A stretch of 64,000 nt of DNA from Aricia agestis (lineage: Eukaryota > Arthropoda > Insecta > Lepidoptera > Lycaenidae). Below, in pieces: positions 48,575-61,500 of this stretch. The translations under genes were made by a program, and so were the position numbers. Under the pieces are notes generated by a model that did no database searches, was not told the origin of the DNA, and worked only from the letters and a program-made list of their open reading frames with translations. The stretch is from NCBI RefSeq assembly GCF_905147365.1, contig NC_056409.1, forward strand, positions 1,245,001-1,309,000, in the 5' to 3' direction. Position 1 is the stretch's first letter. Each line of letters starts with the position of its first letter.

Positions 48575-51500
48575 ATGAGAAGACATCAACCATTATTGAA
48601 TGTGCCCCCCATGAATCCGCCACCTATGCCCTTGATAGGGCCTATAGCTCCGGATGAAGGGATGGGCGCTCAAAATGTATTGGCCGAAGCTGACAGCCAG
48701 GAGGACGTAAGCAGCTCACACAATCAGAGAAACCAACGGGCGCGAGACCAAACGAATCGCAGGGAAAGAGACAGAAATGTTGCAGGTGAACACTATAATG
48801 TGCTAATCTTGCTACAGCATTACTTTTACATTTTACTTTTTACTCTTTGCAATCTATTTTGACTGTAACTGGTACTTAATGATTAACATTGTCACGGAGC
48901 TAATTATACAAAGTTAGCTCCGTGATCATTATAAAGTATATTAAAAAATCTTTGATAATAATTATTTGTGTTTTATAATACATTGTTATTCTTATTGTGT
49001 GAAGCAAATTTTTCTTGTATTTCTAGAGAGAAGGCGATCCCGTTCAAGGGAAAGACATGATAGAGATAGACACGACAGGGGGAGGCGGGAGAGAAGGAGT
49101 AGAGAGAGACGCACTAAGTGGGGAGATGCAAATGAACCTCAGTTAAATCAGTCAGTTATTGGAGTGCAGATGATGCCTATGTCTGGTCAACCTATGCCAG
49201 GTATTTAGGAATATTGCTATAAAATATTTTTTGCTTACATCATGAGGTTTTAGGCATAGAATAATTTTTTTATATTATGTATTCAACAAAATCTTTTTAT
49301 CAGGTATAATGCCCTTTATGAACATGGTTGGCCATCAGCCCACAGACTCTGCAATCCATGGATTGGCAGCAATGAATATGATGCCAAATATAGCACAGAA
49401 TATGATGATGATGAATCCACAAATTGATCAGAACATGATGATGATGAATCAGCAAATAATGCCCAGCCAGCAGATGTCAAACCAACCTATATACACATCA
49501 GGTGGTATATTCCTGCCACCCATACCCGGAGTATCCACACCGGCGAGACGTCAGAGACCGAATGGCTGTCGCACCATATTTGTTGGCGGGCTACCACACA
49601 ACATAACTGAGGAGACTCTCAATGAAATTTTCCAGAGGTTTGGTGATGTGACAGAGATCAAAACAGCCCGACGTGGGGTGTTTCATGTGCGATTTGAGAG
49701 GCAAGAGAGTGTCGAGCAGAGCTTCAGCGTCTCTGGGTACAGATTTAGATTCCATGATCAAGTGGACAGAGAGGCTACAACTATGTTCATTGATTATGCT
49801 TTGGTGAGTATATAAAAGTCCAAAAAAAAGGTTTCTTCTTTAATCATTTTATATTTTGTCATCATTATTATAATTATACTAGATGTCCCGCGCGGCTTCG
49901 CCCGCGTAAATTAGGAATTTTACAGAAACCGTACATTTTCGCATAAAAAAATAGCTATACTCCCTTCACGTGGTCTAGTCTATAGTAGTTCGTGAGATAA
50001 ACCCTTTCTAATATTTCCCCCGTTTTTCCCACATTTTCCTGAGTTTCTTCAGTCGTATTAGTCTAGCGTGATAATATATAGCCTTACTCGATAAATGAGC
50101 TGAAATAAGTTTTTAAATCAGACCCGTAATTCCTGATATTAGCGTGTTCAAGCAAACATATTCTTCAGGCTTATAATATTAAGTATAGATAGATTTTTTA
50201 AATTATCGCTTGACAAACTCGAGTCTCGATCTAAAATACTATGAAAAGTACCAATAACAGGGTCATAATAGGCTCATAATCATGGGATGATGCATGGTAT
50301 AATATTATGGTAGTGATGATGATGATGAATGTAATTTGCATAGTAGCATATGCTTTCCGTTCTTGAAATAACGCCGAAACTCCCAAATTTGTATTTATAA
50401 AGAATCAGGAGTTCTCTTAGCACCTTCCGAACCACATTATACCAGATATACCTCGGTACAAAACAAAATCTTACTTGGTAGCATATGCTTAGAATACTTC
50501 TCACGAAACTGAAGTCACCACATGTTTCCCTTTTCTTTCTTTCATAAATTTTGAGGAGTTCCATCGATTACTTATGGATCCTTCATCAAATCGCCACTTT
50601 TGTGAATATAATACCAAATTGGGATGATACCCTATATAATATCAAAAGAAAAATTTTGAAAATCGATTAATAAGCAGCGGAGTAATCGTTGAAGATAAAA
50701 AAACGAACATAACGCCTCCTCCATTTCGAAAATCGGTTAAAATAGTAGCCTATGTGTTATTCTGATGTATAAGCTATATTATTGTAAAGTTTCATTAAAA
50801 TCCGTTCAGTAGTTTTTGCGTGAAAGAGTCACAAACATCCACACATCCATACATCCAAACAAACTTTCGCCTTTATAATATTAGTAGGATTTTTATAACT
50901 TTATAGTCTGGTTAAGTTTCCAATGTTACATTATAATTATTGAATGTCTTGAAGTCTGAACTTTTTTGCCATGAAAACTGTTTAGTTACGCATAAATAAT
51001 ATTATTTTTCAGAATCGAGATGATCAAATGGATTATGAAAGAAATTCACATGACAGGGCTCAGTCACCTCAGAGAGTGGAGCCCTTTACAACTTCGGCGT
51101 TGGCTGCCATTACAGACAAAATAAAAAATGAAAGTGAATTTCCAAAAGTTGCACCTGTAAGTTTGATTTCCATACTTATTAGTAACAGTTTTCTTTGTCA
51201 ACAAAGCAAACTTTACAAAATTGTTTTTCTAAAAACTTATGTTACATATTATCACAAAACTAAAGTAGAATTAAAATAAACAAGACACATTTATTTCTAG
51301 ACTTTGGCATCATGGTTGGAACGGGGCGAGTGCAACAAAAAGAATGCAAATTCATTTTATTCTCTGATTCAAGCAAGCAACAACCAAATACGTAGACTGT
51401 TCAATGAGAAGATGCAGTTGGATGAAGATTTCATGAACATGAAAACTGCCATGAAAGAAAAGTTTACTGTGGTTATAAAGCAATGTAAGTTAACATATTG

Positions 51501-54500
51501 TAGTGAAGTAGCTAAAATAGCCGGTAAGTGATATGATTTCAGATGAAGGCAGACAAACAACATTATGAGGTAAGCCATTAGAAGATGGAAAAACTACAAC
51601 CGGAGAAACAGCCAAAGAGTAACCTATTATATTACTCCATAAATACTCCTATATCCTTATCTCCTATACTAGGACCTCATCGGCAGAATTTGTATTTTAG
51701 GAGGAGATGTGCTGCATCATAAATTTTAGTAACTATGGTGAAAGTAAAACAGAAGTGGAAGGTAGGACAGGTGACCATAGTGCTATTCAGTACTGTCATA
51801 ATATAGTCTATGCCAGTGTTCTGCAAATTTTTAGTGTTCCAAGTTAATATAAGATGTAAAGTTGATTCATGTGTAGATGAGGGTCCTACATAGTTTGGTC
51901 GCATTATGTCAAATGCAGCATTCAAACATTCAATTGACATGATCACACCAAATTATGTGGTTCTGTGAACTGCCTATGAATCAATTTCCTCAATGGTACA
52001 TCTAGGAAAATAAAAATATTTGGAGGTACTGCACCACAAATTAATCAGTGTGCAGGCTTACTCTGAGCCCCTACCCCTTCGTCGATCGTCCTGACATGTC
52101 CCTTTTTTGGCACTTAGCATTAAGTACAATGACCTTTTCTGGGGCACACAAACTGACCACGGTAAACCAGTGTGCCACCACCTGCACCACCACACCATGG
52201 CACACACTTTGCGGATCACTGGTCTATGCTACAACATATTATATTTGGGCGATGCAATACAATTCGTTAACTCGTCTCATGTAATCTACATGGCGGCAAG
52301 TTACTTCCCCAGTGAGAAGTCAATAGATTTTCTCGTTCGCAGTCGAGGCGGTGGCCAAAATCCTCTCGGCTGCGAAGCACCAGCGCGTTTCCGATCACTT
52401 CACGAAGCAGCAACGCCGTAACATCGACATGTGGATGAAAATGACCGAGGTAAATAATTTGATTTTACGTTCACGCGATGTTGAGTGAAGCGGCCGCGTT
52501 GTAGTGTGATTATCATTAAATGCAGCTGTGGTACAGTTCAAGATTTTACTTGGGCACAATATTATGTAAGTATAAATCATAGGAGTGAACAGTAGTTTGA
52601 TCCTGAGGTAAAGTATATCTGAAGGAATTGAGGTAACTAGATATTTTAAAACTTATATTTTCCAGTAAAGTTTGAAGCAGAAGTTTGCAGTTACATGGTA
52701 CAAATAAGATTTTTTTTTTAATGTTGACCAAAAAGGTAGGTACAATTTTCCAGCTATGAAAAACTGCCACTACTTACATTATGTTTGAAAAATTAATGGC
52801 TACACTGAAGTCGTAAGTATGTAATATCTAGCGGTATTATCTGTTAAAGTTGGTTCTTGGTAAAGATGCAATAGACATCTGAAATAATATTTGATACGTG
52901 ATTATTTACTTTCATTCAAATGTAATTCCGTTTGTATGAAAGTATTAAAAAGTCAAACACAATGGAAAACAATGTCTCAAAGTACTTATAATATTTCAGG
53001 AACTTGACAACCTGAAGGAAGAGTTTAATGCCATGTTTGATGAAGAGGAGATCGAGCGCCCTAGCAAGAATATGGTATCTCTGGAAAAATACGAAGACTT
53101 GAAGGTATATTTTGTTAAGATGATAATTTGACTGGATATACCTTTTTCAGATATGCATCTTAAAATTTGTTGGTATTTGTCATTAGGTAATGAATTTTGC
53201 AGATTATGTACGTTAAGCACACGATATGCTTCATAATAAAAGTATTTGTTTGCATTGAATTAAACTATTATATAAATAATGCGAAAACTTTGTAATTGGC
53301 TTTGTTTCCTACTATTATTATTGTACTCATACTGTAATTTCTGCAGGCTGTAAGTTTTCGGAATAAAATAAAATAAACTAGATGTCCCGCGCGGCTTCGC
53401 CCGCGTAAATTAGGAATTTTACAGAAACCGTACATTTTCTCATAAAAATATTTCCCCCGTTTTTCCCACATTTTCCTGAGTTTCTTCGGTTGTATTAGTC
53501 TTAGCGTGATAATATAATATAGCCTATAGTCTTACTCGATAAATGATCTATTTAACACTGAGATAAGTTTTTAAATCGGACCTGTAGTTCCTGAGATTGA
53601 CGCGTTCAAGCAAACATACTCTTCAGGTTTATAATATTAGGTAGGTATAGATTTTTTTTAATTATCGCTTGACAAACTCGAATCTCGATCTAAAAGACTA
53701 TGAAATGGTATAATATGGTGGTGATGATGATGATGATGAATGTAATTTGCATAGTAGCATATGCTTTCTGTTCTTAAAACAACGCCGAAACTCCCAAACT
53801 TGTATCTATAAAGAATCAGGAGTTCTCTCAGCACCTTCCGAACCACGGTATACCAGGTATACGGTGCAAAATCTTACTTGTTGGTAGCATAAAATGCTTA
53901 GAATACTTCTCACGAAACCGAAGTCACCACATGTTTCCCTATAAGTTTTGAGGAGTTCCCTCGATTACTTATGGATCCTTCATCAGATCACCACTTTTGT
54001 GAATATAATACCAAATTGGGATGATACCATATATACCAAAAGAAAAAATTTGAAAATCGGTTAACAAACGGTGGAGTAATCATTGAATATAAGAAAACGA
54101 ACATTTTGAAAGTCGGTTAAAATTATATACATAGGCTACCTATGTGTTATTCTGATGTATAAGCTATATTATTGTAAAGTTTCATTAAAATCCGTTCAGT
54201 AGTTTTTGCGTGAAAGAGTTACAAACATCCATACATCCACAAATCCATACATCCAAACAAACTTTCGCCTTTATAATATTAGTAGGATAAAATATAAATA
54301 ATCGGTTTTTGCTAAAATTTCAGAGAGAGAACGAGAATCTCACATATGAGTTAGAAGGATACAAAAATGAGGCGTATCTCGCTAAAGACGAGGCCGAGAG
54401 AAAATTCGAGACATTCAAAGCCCATTTCATCGCCCAACAGGCCTTGCAAAATAAAGAGGTTTGTATAATGCTTTCAGCATTTCAGCATTAATTGCTGAAA

Positions 54501-55128
54501 TGCTGAAAGCATATTCTCCTCAGTTTGTACCATTGCATAGAGGAAATACATTCCTAGGCAGCTGACAGACTTACATCATTTGGTTGGCTAATGTCAATTC
54601 AATACTATTCATGATCTGACTTCTAGATTTGACGTAATCGACCAAATTATGTAGGTCCCCCATCTGCTTAGGAATCAACTTCTCTGATACGACATGAGTT
54701 TTTTTATGCCCAAGTGTGTGCTCCCTAAATTTTCAATTCCTCCGTTTCAGGTGTACTCACACTCACACATGATGGGTACAATGGACCTGCAAAAGCACAA
54801 GGTCGAAACTATAACTTCCGCGAGCTCTGAAGTGGCAAAACCTTCTCCAACTGTCAAGGAAACCAAGCTCAATGTAGATGCAATTGTACCCTTGTCAGAC
54901 GCTAAGCTTATCAGTATCCTGACTGCTTTCCTCATGGTTCACCCGCTAGGCGCTTCCCTGGACTACCTGGTGTCGTACGTCAAGTCCATGGCTCCAGAGG
55001 TGACGCAGGCCACCGTGTTGTCTACTCTTCAGAAGTACAATGATGTTTTCGCGAGCAAATCCACTGGCGTCGGCGCTAGCATTGAAAACAAGTGGAGCTT
55101 CGTCACATTTGACAGTATTAAATCATAA
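48575..55128 (+). CDS. ENOX: Ecto-NOX disulfide-thiol exchanger (ENOX family), complete, nine coding exons
   Basis: ENOX/CNOX proteins are described as cell-surface hydroquinone oxidases with disulfide-thiol exchange activity and contain an RRM. Exons: 48575-48785, 49027-49200, 49304-49803, 51013-51156, 51301-51484, 52343-52449, 53000-53104, 54324-54458, 54751-55128; all GT-AG, in phase, 645 residues. Order seen: proline-rich N-terminus; RS/RD-rich basic stretch (RRRSRSRERHDRD); GHQPTDSAIHG; methionine-rich segment; RRM from about residue 215 with TIFVGGLPHNIT (RNP2) and GVFHVRF (RNP1); ASWLERGECNKKNANSFYSL; VSDHFTKQQRRNIDMWMKM; coiled coil RENENLTYELEGYKNEAYLA; and the C-terminal fold MVHPLGASLDYLVSYVK ... 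GVGASIENKW. Length and order match vertebrate ENOX1/2. The start ATG 48575 is the first in frame. An acceptor-like TTTATCTTAG at 48520 suggests an upstream noncoding exon. Confidence 0.93.
49881..50890. repeat. 1-kb dispersed repeat in ENOX intron 3
   Basis: From AGATGTCCCGCGCGGCTTCG to CCTTTATAATATTAGTAGGA. It matches 53380-54288 almost throughout, same orientation. Contents include AAACTTTCGCCTTTATAATA at the end and TTTTTGCGTGAAAGAGT, typical of dispersed repeats in moths and butterflies. No coding frame. Confidence 0.85.
51885..52000. repeat. Family G MITE-like repeat, copy 1
   Basis: TCCTACATAGTTTGGTCGCA and ACCAAATTATGTGGTTCTGT, followed by CTATGAATCAATTTCCTC, share blocks with 54535-54690 (CCAAATTATGTAGGTCCCCC) and 63470-63620 (GGAAATTGATTCCTAGGCAG). 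It is in ENOX intron 5. Confidence 0.45.
53380..54288. repeat. 0.9-kb dispersed repeat in ENOX intron 7
   Basis: Second copy of the 49881-50890 repeat, same strand, ends AGTAGGAT. It lacks about 100 bases found in the other copy. Confidence 0.85.
54535..54690. repeat. Family G MITE-like repeat, copy 2
   Basis: GAGGAAATACATTCCTAGGC, then TTACATCATTTGGTTGGC and, inverted, GACCAAATTATGTAGGTC-like text and CTTAGGAATCAACTTCTC. The outer blocks are inverted relative to each other (CCTAGGCAG and CTGCTTAGG). ENOX intron 8, just before the last exon. Confidence 0.5.
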
Positions 55129-55990
55129 CTTTATTAGTTTAGGATGGTTCATGGTTAATTTAGCTTTTATCTTGTTTTATTATTGTTCGTACACTTGTGT
55201 TCAAAATTACTGTTTATTTTTTAAGGAATTTTAATAATGTAATAATGTGTAGTTACAAATCTCCTTATTTTTTTATTTATATTATATAGTTTTAAGTGAT
55301 AAATTACACGAGAGTTTTAAATCTAGTATTACGAGGTTGTAAATAGTCTATGTACTTATATTGTATAATCTACAGCTTGTCAAAAAAGAGCAGACGCCGA
55401 ACACAATTTTTAAATCGCATAAAAAGTACTAAAACCTTAGTAATGGAAATAAATGTGTCAGAGTGTTAATATTTAAAGTTGTTCTTAATATTTAATGTTC
55501 TCTGTGAAAATACAAGGAGCTAATTACCATTCGATCGTGATTATTTGTAGAATTTAGTTCAGTCATTCAGTGTCGACTCTTTCTTGACATACTGTATGTT
55601 TAGTACCTAATATTATTATGGTTATATTGGTTCACAGTGCAGTGCAACGAAACGGAACTGAACATTTTTCAGAAGCTTATTTTAACCGTCAACCTTTACT
55701 CTGCACAAAACTGTGCTGTGGCATGTAATGTTCAATATTTAAATACAAAATTAATATTCCGTAAAGTTTTGTCTCGGTTTTGTGTGAACTGAATTTTTGA
55801 GAGTATGTTATAAAAAACTTGGTTGTACGATGTACTCCAGATCCAATCAAAAATTATTGTAAGTTAAGTATATTATGAGTGAATTAATTAATATAAAGTG
55901 TAAAAGAATTGTAGCTTTATATTTCCTCCCGTATTGTAAGTTTATTGTGTTGTGTGTGTAATCACTAATTATTATCAGAGAAGTTACCCA
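55129..55990. other. ENOX 3' untranslated region and flank
   Basis: AT-rich with no coding frame. AATAAA near 55447 (GGAAATAAATGTG) is a possible poly(A) signal about 320 bases after the stop. No repeat recognised until the hairpin element at 55991. Confidence 0.4.
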
Positions 55991-56575
55991 TAGTCTGTTA
56001 AGAAAGTGAAGAAATTAAAAAGTGGCAACATCGTAGTGTCATCCCTTTCAGATCAATCTGAGAATAAAAATCGCCCAAGTGCGAGTTACACTCGCGCACG
56101 AAGGGTTCCGTACCGCAATAGCGCAAAAATACGCAGAAAAATTTGTTTTTTGTATGGAAACCCCCCTTGATTATTTCATTTATTTATATATTATTATAAA
56201 TTATTAAAGTACAAATAAAACTGAGTATTTTGTGAAAATTTTAAGTGCCTATGTATTGCCGTTACTGATATCGAGCAAAAAATAGCAAAAAAAATCACGT
56301 TTGTTGTATGGGAGCCCCCCTTAAATATTTAATTTATTTTGTTTTTAGTATTTGTTGTTATAGCGGCAACAGATGACACAATCTGTGAAAATTTCAGAAG
56401 TCTAGCTATAGCGGTTCTTGAGTTACAGCCTGGAGACACACAGACAGACAGACGGACAGACATCGAAGTCTTAGTAATAGGGTCCCGTTTTTACCCTTTG
56501 GGTACGGAACCCTAAACAAGGGTGACACTACGATGTTGCCACTTTTCAATTTCTTCACTTTCTTGACGGACTATA
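55991..56575. mobile_element. Family F MITE with a second element inserted between its arms
   Basis: TAGTCTGTTAAGAAAGTGAA, AAAGTGGCAACATCGTAGTG on the left mirror CACTACGATGTTGCCACTTT and CTTTCTTGACGGACTA on the right. The 430 bases between the arms start CGCCCAAGTGCGAGTTACAC and carry GGGTTCCGTACC and its inverse; they are a shortened copy of the TIR element at 34247-34809. The uninterrupted form of the outer element is at 31991-32100. Confidence 0.8.
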
Positions 56576-56659
56576 ATTTTATAGGCAGAAGGCTATGTAA
56601 TTTGGTTCCTGTCCAGCCCAGCCTAGCAATAGGGATGATAAGGTCAAAGATTATCAATT

Positions 56660-57040
56660 TTTTTTAATAAAATAAAGAAATCAAAGTAAAAAATAAGTGT
56701 TCCCAAAATTTCAGCTTGATAGCATAAATTTGTATTTTTTTTGATAAGCGCCTTCAAAGTTGGATAGTAATATTCAAGTCGATTTTTTTAAATTAAATTT
56801 CTTAATATTTGTATACCATTCGATAACTTAAGCAATTAAAAGGAACTTTTGTTAAGAAACCACTTTCATAAACGCAACATATAATATACAACGAATACTA
56901 TATTCACAAGGAGAATAATATACCTATCGAACAAAGTTCTCTCCCGATGCGTACAAACTACAAGAGTGACGCCATACTTTCGTAGCTCACTTTGTATGGA
57001 GCCTCCATACATGGAGCGTTTGGGCAGGTCTATTTTATGA
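56660..57040. repeat. Dispersed repeat family D, copy 3
   Basis: GTGTTCCCAAAATTTCAGCT to GGAGCGTTTGGGCAGG, in order with 33665-34000. A short duplication GGAGCCTCCATACATGGAGC is added near 57000. Confidence 0.65.
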
Positions 57041-57199
57041 GATGTTCCGGTGTATGTTTATTTTTCTCTATGGACGTCGTAGGTCTAGGCATACGTAGTA
57101 TCCCTAAGTAGTCTGTGGTCTAGGCCAAGAACACTGATGACTGACGTCCACTAAGTAACAATAATGGGGGTCAGTGAGGTCAGTGTTCAAGTCCCAACT

Positions 57200-57815
57200 C
57201 ATTGAGGTACTATAGACTGGAGAGAGCCTTATATCGGTGTATAAGCGTCAAAAGCGTGTAATGTTATGTCCTACTTACTAGGACATAACAAAGGAGTCGG
57301 TCTGCATATTTCATGTAATAAAAGTGTTAATAAAGGTTTTTATAGAACATTTAATGCTAGATATTGTTGAGTTTTGTGGTTCCGCTAAATAATAAACCAT
57401 AAGAATGGTCAAAGAATGCCTCAAACACGTGGATTTAACATTAAATACGTAAGTTTTGAACAACGTTTTTTGGGCTTTTCAATCGGTATTTTTGTAAGCT
57501 AAAAAATATTTTATAAGTTTATTAATCCCTTATTCGTGCTATATATAATATAGTGCTAAAAGTGTCACATCAATTAATAATTTGGCTATAAAAATTGCAT
57601 AGCTTTTTACGTGTGTTTACGGATTCTCATAACTTGAAGTTAATCGATATCATGAACTAATTGACTTTCTTTCCTGTATCATAAAGTGCTTCGAATTATA
57701 CGACAAATATAAATATTCAAGAAAATAAACGCACACTACTTGTATGAAAATAAGCACAAAATGGCCACGCGGTGACGGGCTAAGACTACATCTATACTAT
57801 AATACTTTATCTATG
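57200..57815. repeat. Dispersed repeat family C, copy 2 (empty site)
   Basis: Second copy of 40901-41686. It reads GACGGGCTAAGACTACATCT at 57773-57792 without the 159-bp MITE. Confidence 0.85.
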
Positions 57816-57879
57816 TCCCAACTGCTACGAGAAAAAAAAAATTGACAGTTGACACTAAAGTTTGACAGTTTATTTGTCA

Positions 57880-58023
57880 AATGTCAAGAGGACAGAGGCT
57901 GTCAGTTTTGCTCAATTTTTTTATTTACGCCTACGCACAATCTAATATTTTTATTTCAAAAGATAGTAATTTGGATTTTTAAAAGCAAATTAATAAAGTA
58001 ATAAAAACTCGTTTCACGCCTAC
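57880..58023 (+). other. Possible noncoding first exon of the PPM1 gene
   Basis: CGCCTAC-GTAAGTATAT at 58017-58033 is a strong donor, and the next acceptor, TAATTTCAG at 58490, opens the exon with the PPM1 start codon. The transcript start is not visible, so only the donor at 58024 is supported. Confidence 0.35.
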
Positions 58024-58503
58024 GTAAGTATATCTTTAAATTTATTTAATAAAGTTAAAAGTTTGTATGGTGTATTATGAGTTGTGACTGTGAGGTTTGT
58101 TTTTGTTGTTTTTAACTTGTTTAGTATTTTTATGGTCTTATCGAACCTTCACTTCTTTTTAATATGTTATTATAACACTTAACTGTATATCAAGACCTGT
58201 GCGTCAACAATTCATTTCGAAACTTGTTTACTAAATCAGAAAAATACTGCTCCAAGTATTGCGTGACATTGAGTAAAGAAAGATAATAATTGTAACTTTA
58301 AAATTCTTTCATATCCTCTTGATAAGCTAGTCAAACGACTCTTATTTTTAATTTGGGATATTTTTCTGTTCTAGAATTTTTTAATTTTCCATAATATCAA
58401 ATTATATTTTGTTTAAGATGAAAATATAAAAATCTTGGTAGTAAAGTATTTGAAATATAGTTGTATTTGATATGAAAATGATAATTTCAGGGGCGTAAGA
58501 AGT

Positions 58504-61500
58504 ATGGGTCAAACCCTTTCAGAGCCAGTGACGGACAAGCAGTCTTCAACGGTCCAGGACTCTCGGTATCTGGTAGGATCGTCATGTATGCAGGGATGGA
58601 GGGTGTCCATGGATGACTCACATACACACATACTGTCTCTGCCCGATGATCCTGGCACAGCCTTCTTTGCTGTATATGATGGACATGGAGGTAAATGAGT
58701 CATAATACTTAATCTTACACTGTAGAAAATATGCAAAAAGCTGCAATATCAAGTAGCCTGTATCTCCAGTGTCCATTTTATAAACATGTAAAAATTTTAT
58801 TAAAATTAGCTCAGTAGTTTTTTAGCTTATTTCAAGCCAACAACTAAAATAATTCTGTTGCCTTTATTTGTAGGTTAGTGTGCATACCTGACGGAGCAGT
58901 CAGTAGCGAGCGAGCCATGTACGCATGTATAGATATGGTCACTCACACAACTAAGGGCGCCCCATGCTTGTAGATTGCAAGATCTGTTGTAAAATAAGCC
59001 TACAACAAAGATATTGCAATTGCTCTTTGCAATATAAATGTTGTAAAATAATATTATGTTTCATAACAAAGCTTTTGTCTTTTTTGTTTTAAGGTGCAAA
59101 TGTAGCAGAATATGCAGGCAAACATTTGCATAAATTTATCACAGCTCGGCCGGAATATCACCTTGGCAATATTGAAGAAGCAATGAAACAGGTAATGTTC
59201 GCTGGAAAATTAAAATTAATTTATCATTGACTCATAAGTCACTACAACCTTGAGCATATTTGGTTAAATTACAATGAGTCGTTAACTTTATTGTATAATA
59301 TTTATATATATGTATGTCTAATGTTTCATTCAACATTATTTTGTTATTATCCTAATTTGAATATTTTTACATTAAGGGATACTATTTTGGGGAATAATCA
59401 TAATAATATTATTAATATGCGAACGAAAAACTTTGTAACCCTTTTTACGAAAAATGGGGAAACATAGGTACATGAAATTTTGCACAGTTATAGTTTATAT
59501 TTTGACGACCTCTGTGGCTCAGTGGTGAGCGCGTCGGTAGCTCAAGCCGGGGGTCGCGGGTTCGAATCCCGCCGACGGAACAAAAAGTTTTCAATGTTCC
59601 CGGGTCTGGATGTGTATTAAATATGTGTATGATATAATAAAAATCTTAAATATATGTATAGTATAAAAGTATTAAATATATTTCCGTTGTCTGGTACCTG
59701 TAACACAAGTCCTTTAGGTACTTAGCACGGGGCCAGACTGACGTGGTGTGAAGCGTCCATAGATATTATTATTATTATTATTATTATTATATCGTGAAGG
59801 AGTGCATCGAACTAATATTATCTTGAAATTATGCTTTTATCATAAATTTTTTTAACAAATAAAACATTACACACACTACAACACACACATGAGAAATGAC
59901 AGATTTTTGAGTGACAAGCCTATGGTTGGTATGGTTGAAGTCTGTTGACAAGTTGAAAATGGATTTTAGTTTTTTTTATTGAATCTAAGATACTATTAGA
60001 CAATGCTTACACGGCCAGTCTGAGATCAGCTAAGTCCCAGAGACAAGAGTTGAAAAAAAAATGATAAAGTCAATTTTTTTTTCAAAATATAGGCAGTAGT
60101 CCTATGTCGTTGAAACTAAGGTCGAATTTCGACCATTGGGCGATCTCTAGTAATAATCAATGTTAAGCACATTAATGAAGCTGCACAGAAGTGGCTGGTA
60201 CTTAGATTTGGTGGTTATAACTTCAACCACTTGGATTGGAATATAGTGAAATTGTTGAAATTGAAATCTTCAAGATCATGATCATTGTCTGGTTTAGTTC
60301 TGTTCAGCGGCTTTAGGCCAATGATACTAGTGTCTATTAGTGTAAGTAAACAGCTTGTGAAAATGTCACTTTTTTTCAAAATAAGCACTACCTCCCCTAC
60401 TATTATTAGTGTAACTCCTCTTTCCTCAGGGTTTCCTGGACTTGGACCAGGCGATGCTGGAGGAGGACATGCAGGAGAAGGTGGCGGGCAGCACGGCGGT
60501 GTGCGTGCTCATCAAGGACAACACGCTCTACTGCGCCAACGTGGGCGACTCGCGGGCCGTCGCCAGCGTGGCCGGGGAGGTTAGTGTGTTCCGCTATGGG
60601 AAAAATCAATAACCCTTGGCATCTAATGTGGATTTGTGGGTTACTGCCCATAGATTTGATATTTATTTCTAAATTGTAAAAAAATAAAGTGACAGTACTC
60701 TAACTACGCTCGACTTATTCGACCTTTAGCGAAGCCTTTAGCAACAAAGCGGTTTTCACCCGCGCCCGCCATATCTAAGACAATCGAACTAACGGTAGTA
60801 GGGTCGCGATTTTTGATTACATTTTTTGCGTATTGCGGACTGCTACCCGCGGCTGCGCGCGTGTTAAAATCATAAAACTGGCCTATAATGACTGTTGTTG
60901 CTTGGAGCTGTATATATTTTCATTGTATTGTGAAATCTGAGAGCTACTCATCTGTAAAAGCTCGTCAATATAATGATGTAGCGGTGGGTTTAATCTTTCC
61001 CGCAACTATGCCAAAAGCGGAGAGTGAAGCACCATTGGGTTTTGGTGGAGGATTGAAAGATGTGCGCGTGCACCACTCTGTTCGCCTCACCCGATCACAC
61101 TTTTCGTAACGCTCTCGTCGCGCATTTGCCAGCTTACTCCTCAAGTCGAGCGTGCGTAAATAAGTATTACTTCAAAAAATATAAATCCGGCCCCGTCCAG
61201 GTGGAGGTGTTATCGTACGACCACAAACCCAATAACGAGGAGGAGCTGCGGCGCATCACGGCGGGCGGCGGCTGGGTGCAGCTCAACCGCGTCAACGGCA
61301 ACCTGGCGCTGTCGCGCGCGCTCGGCGACTACATCTTCAAGCGGAACGTCAAGCTGTCGCCGCGAGACCAGATCGTCACAGGTAGAATGGCCCCGTCGTG
61401 GAGCAATTACAGATCCGTAAAGCTGATCGCACATTTGTCAGCACCGAAAGCGCCGAAGGCACCGTATAGGACACGAAATGCGGCGCGTACGTTGCGGACG

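Noticed and set aside
57840..57905. TTGACAGT...ACTGTCAA-like inverted motifs as a regulatory hairpin
   Set aside because: Short and imperfect; nothing distinguishes them from AT-rich chance.
59513..59590. Possible tRNA gene
   Set aside because: Box A and box B are present, but the sequence does not close an acceptor stem and continues into a SINE body with an (ATT)n tail; a second copy exists at 39110.
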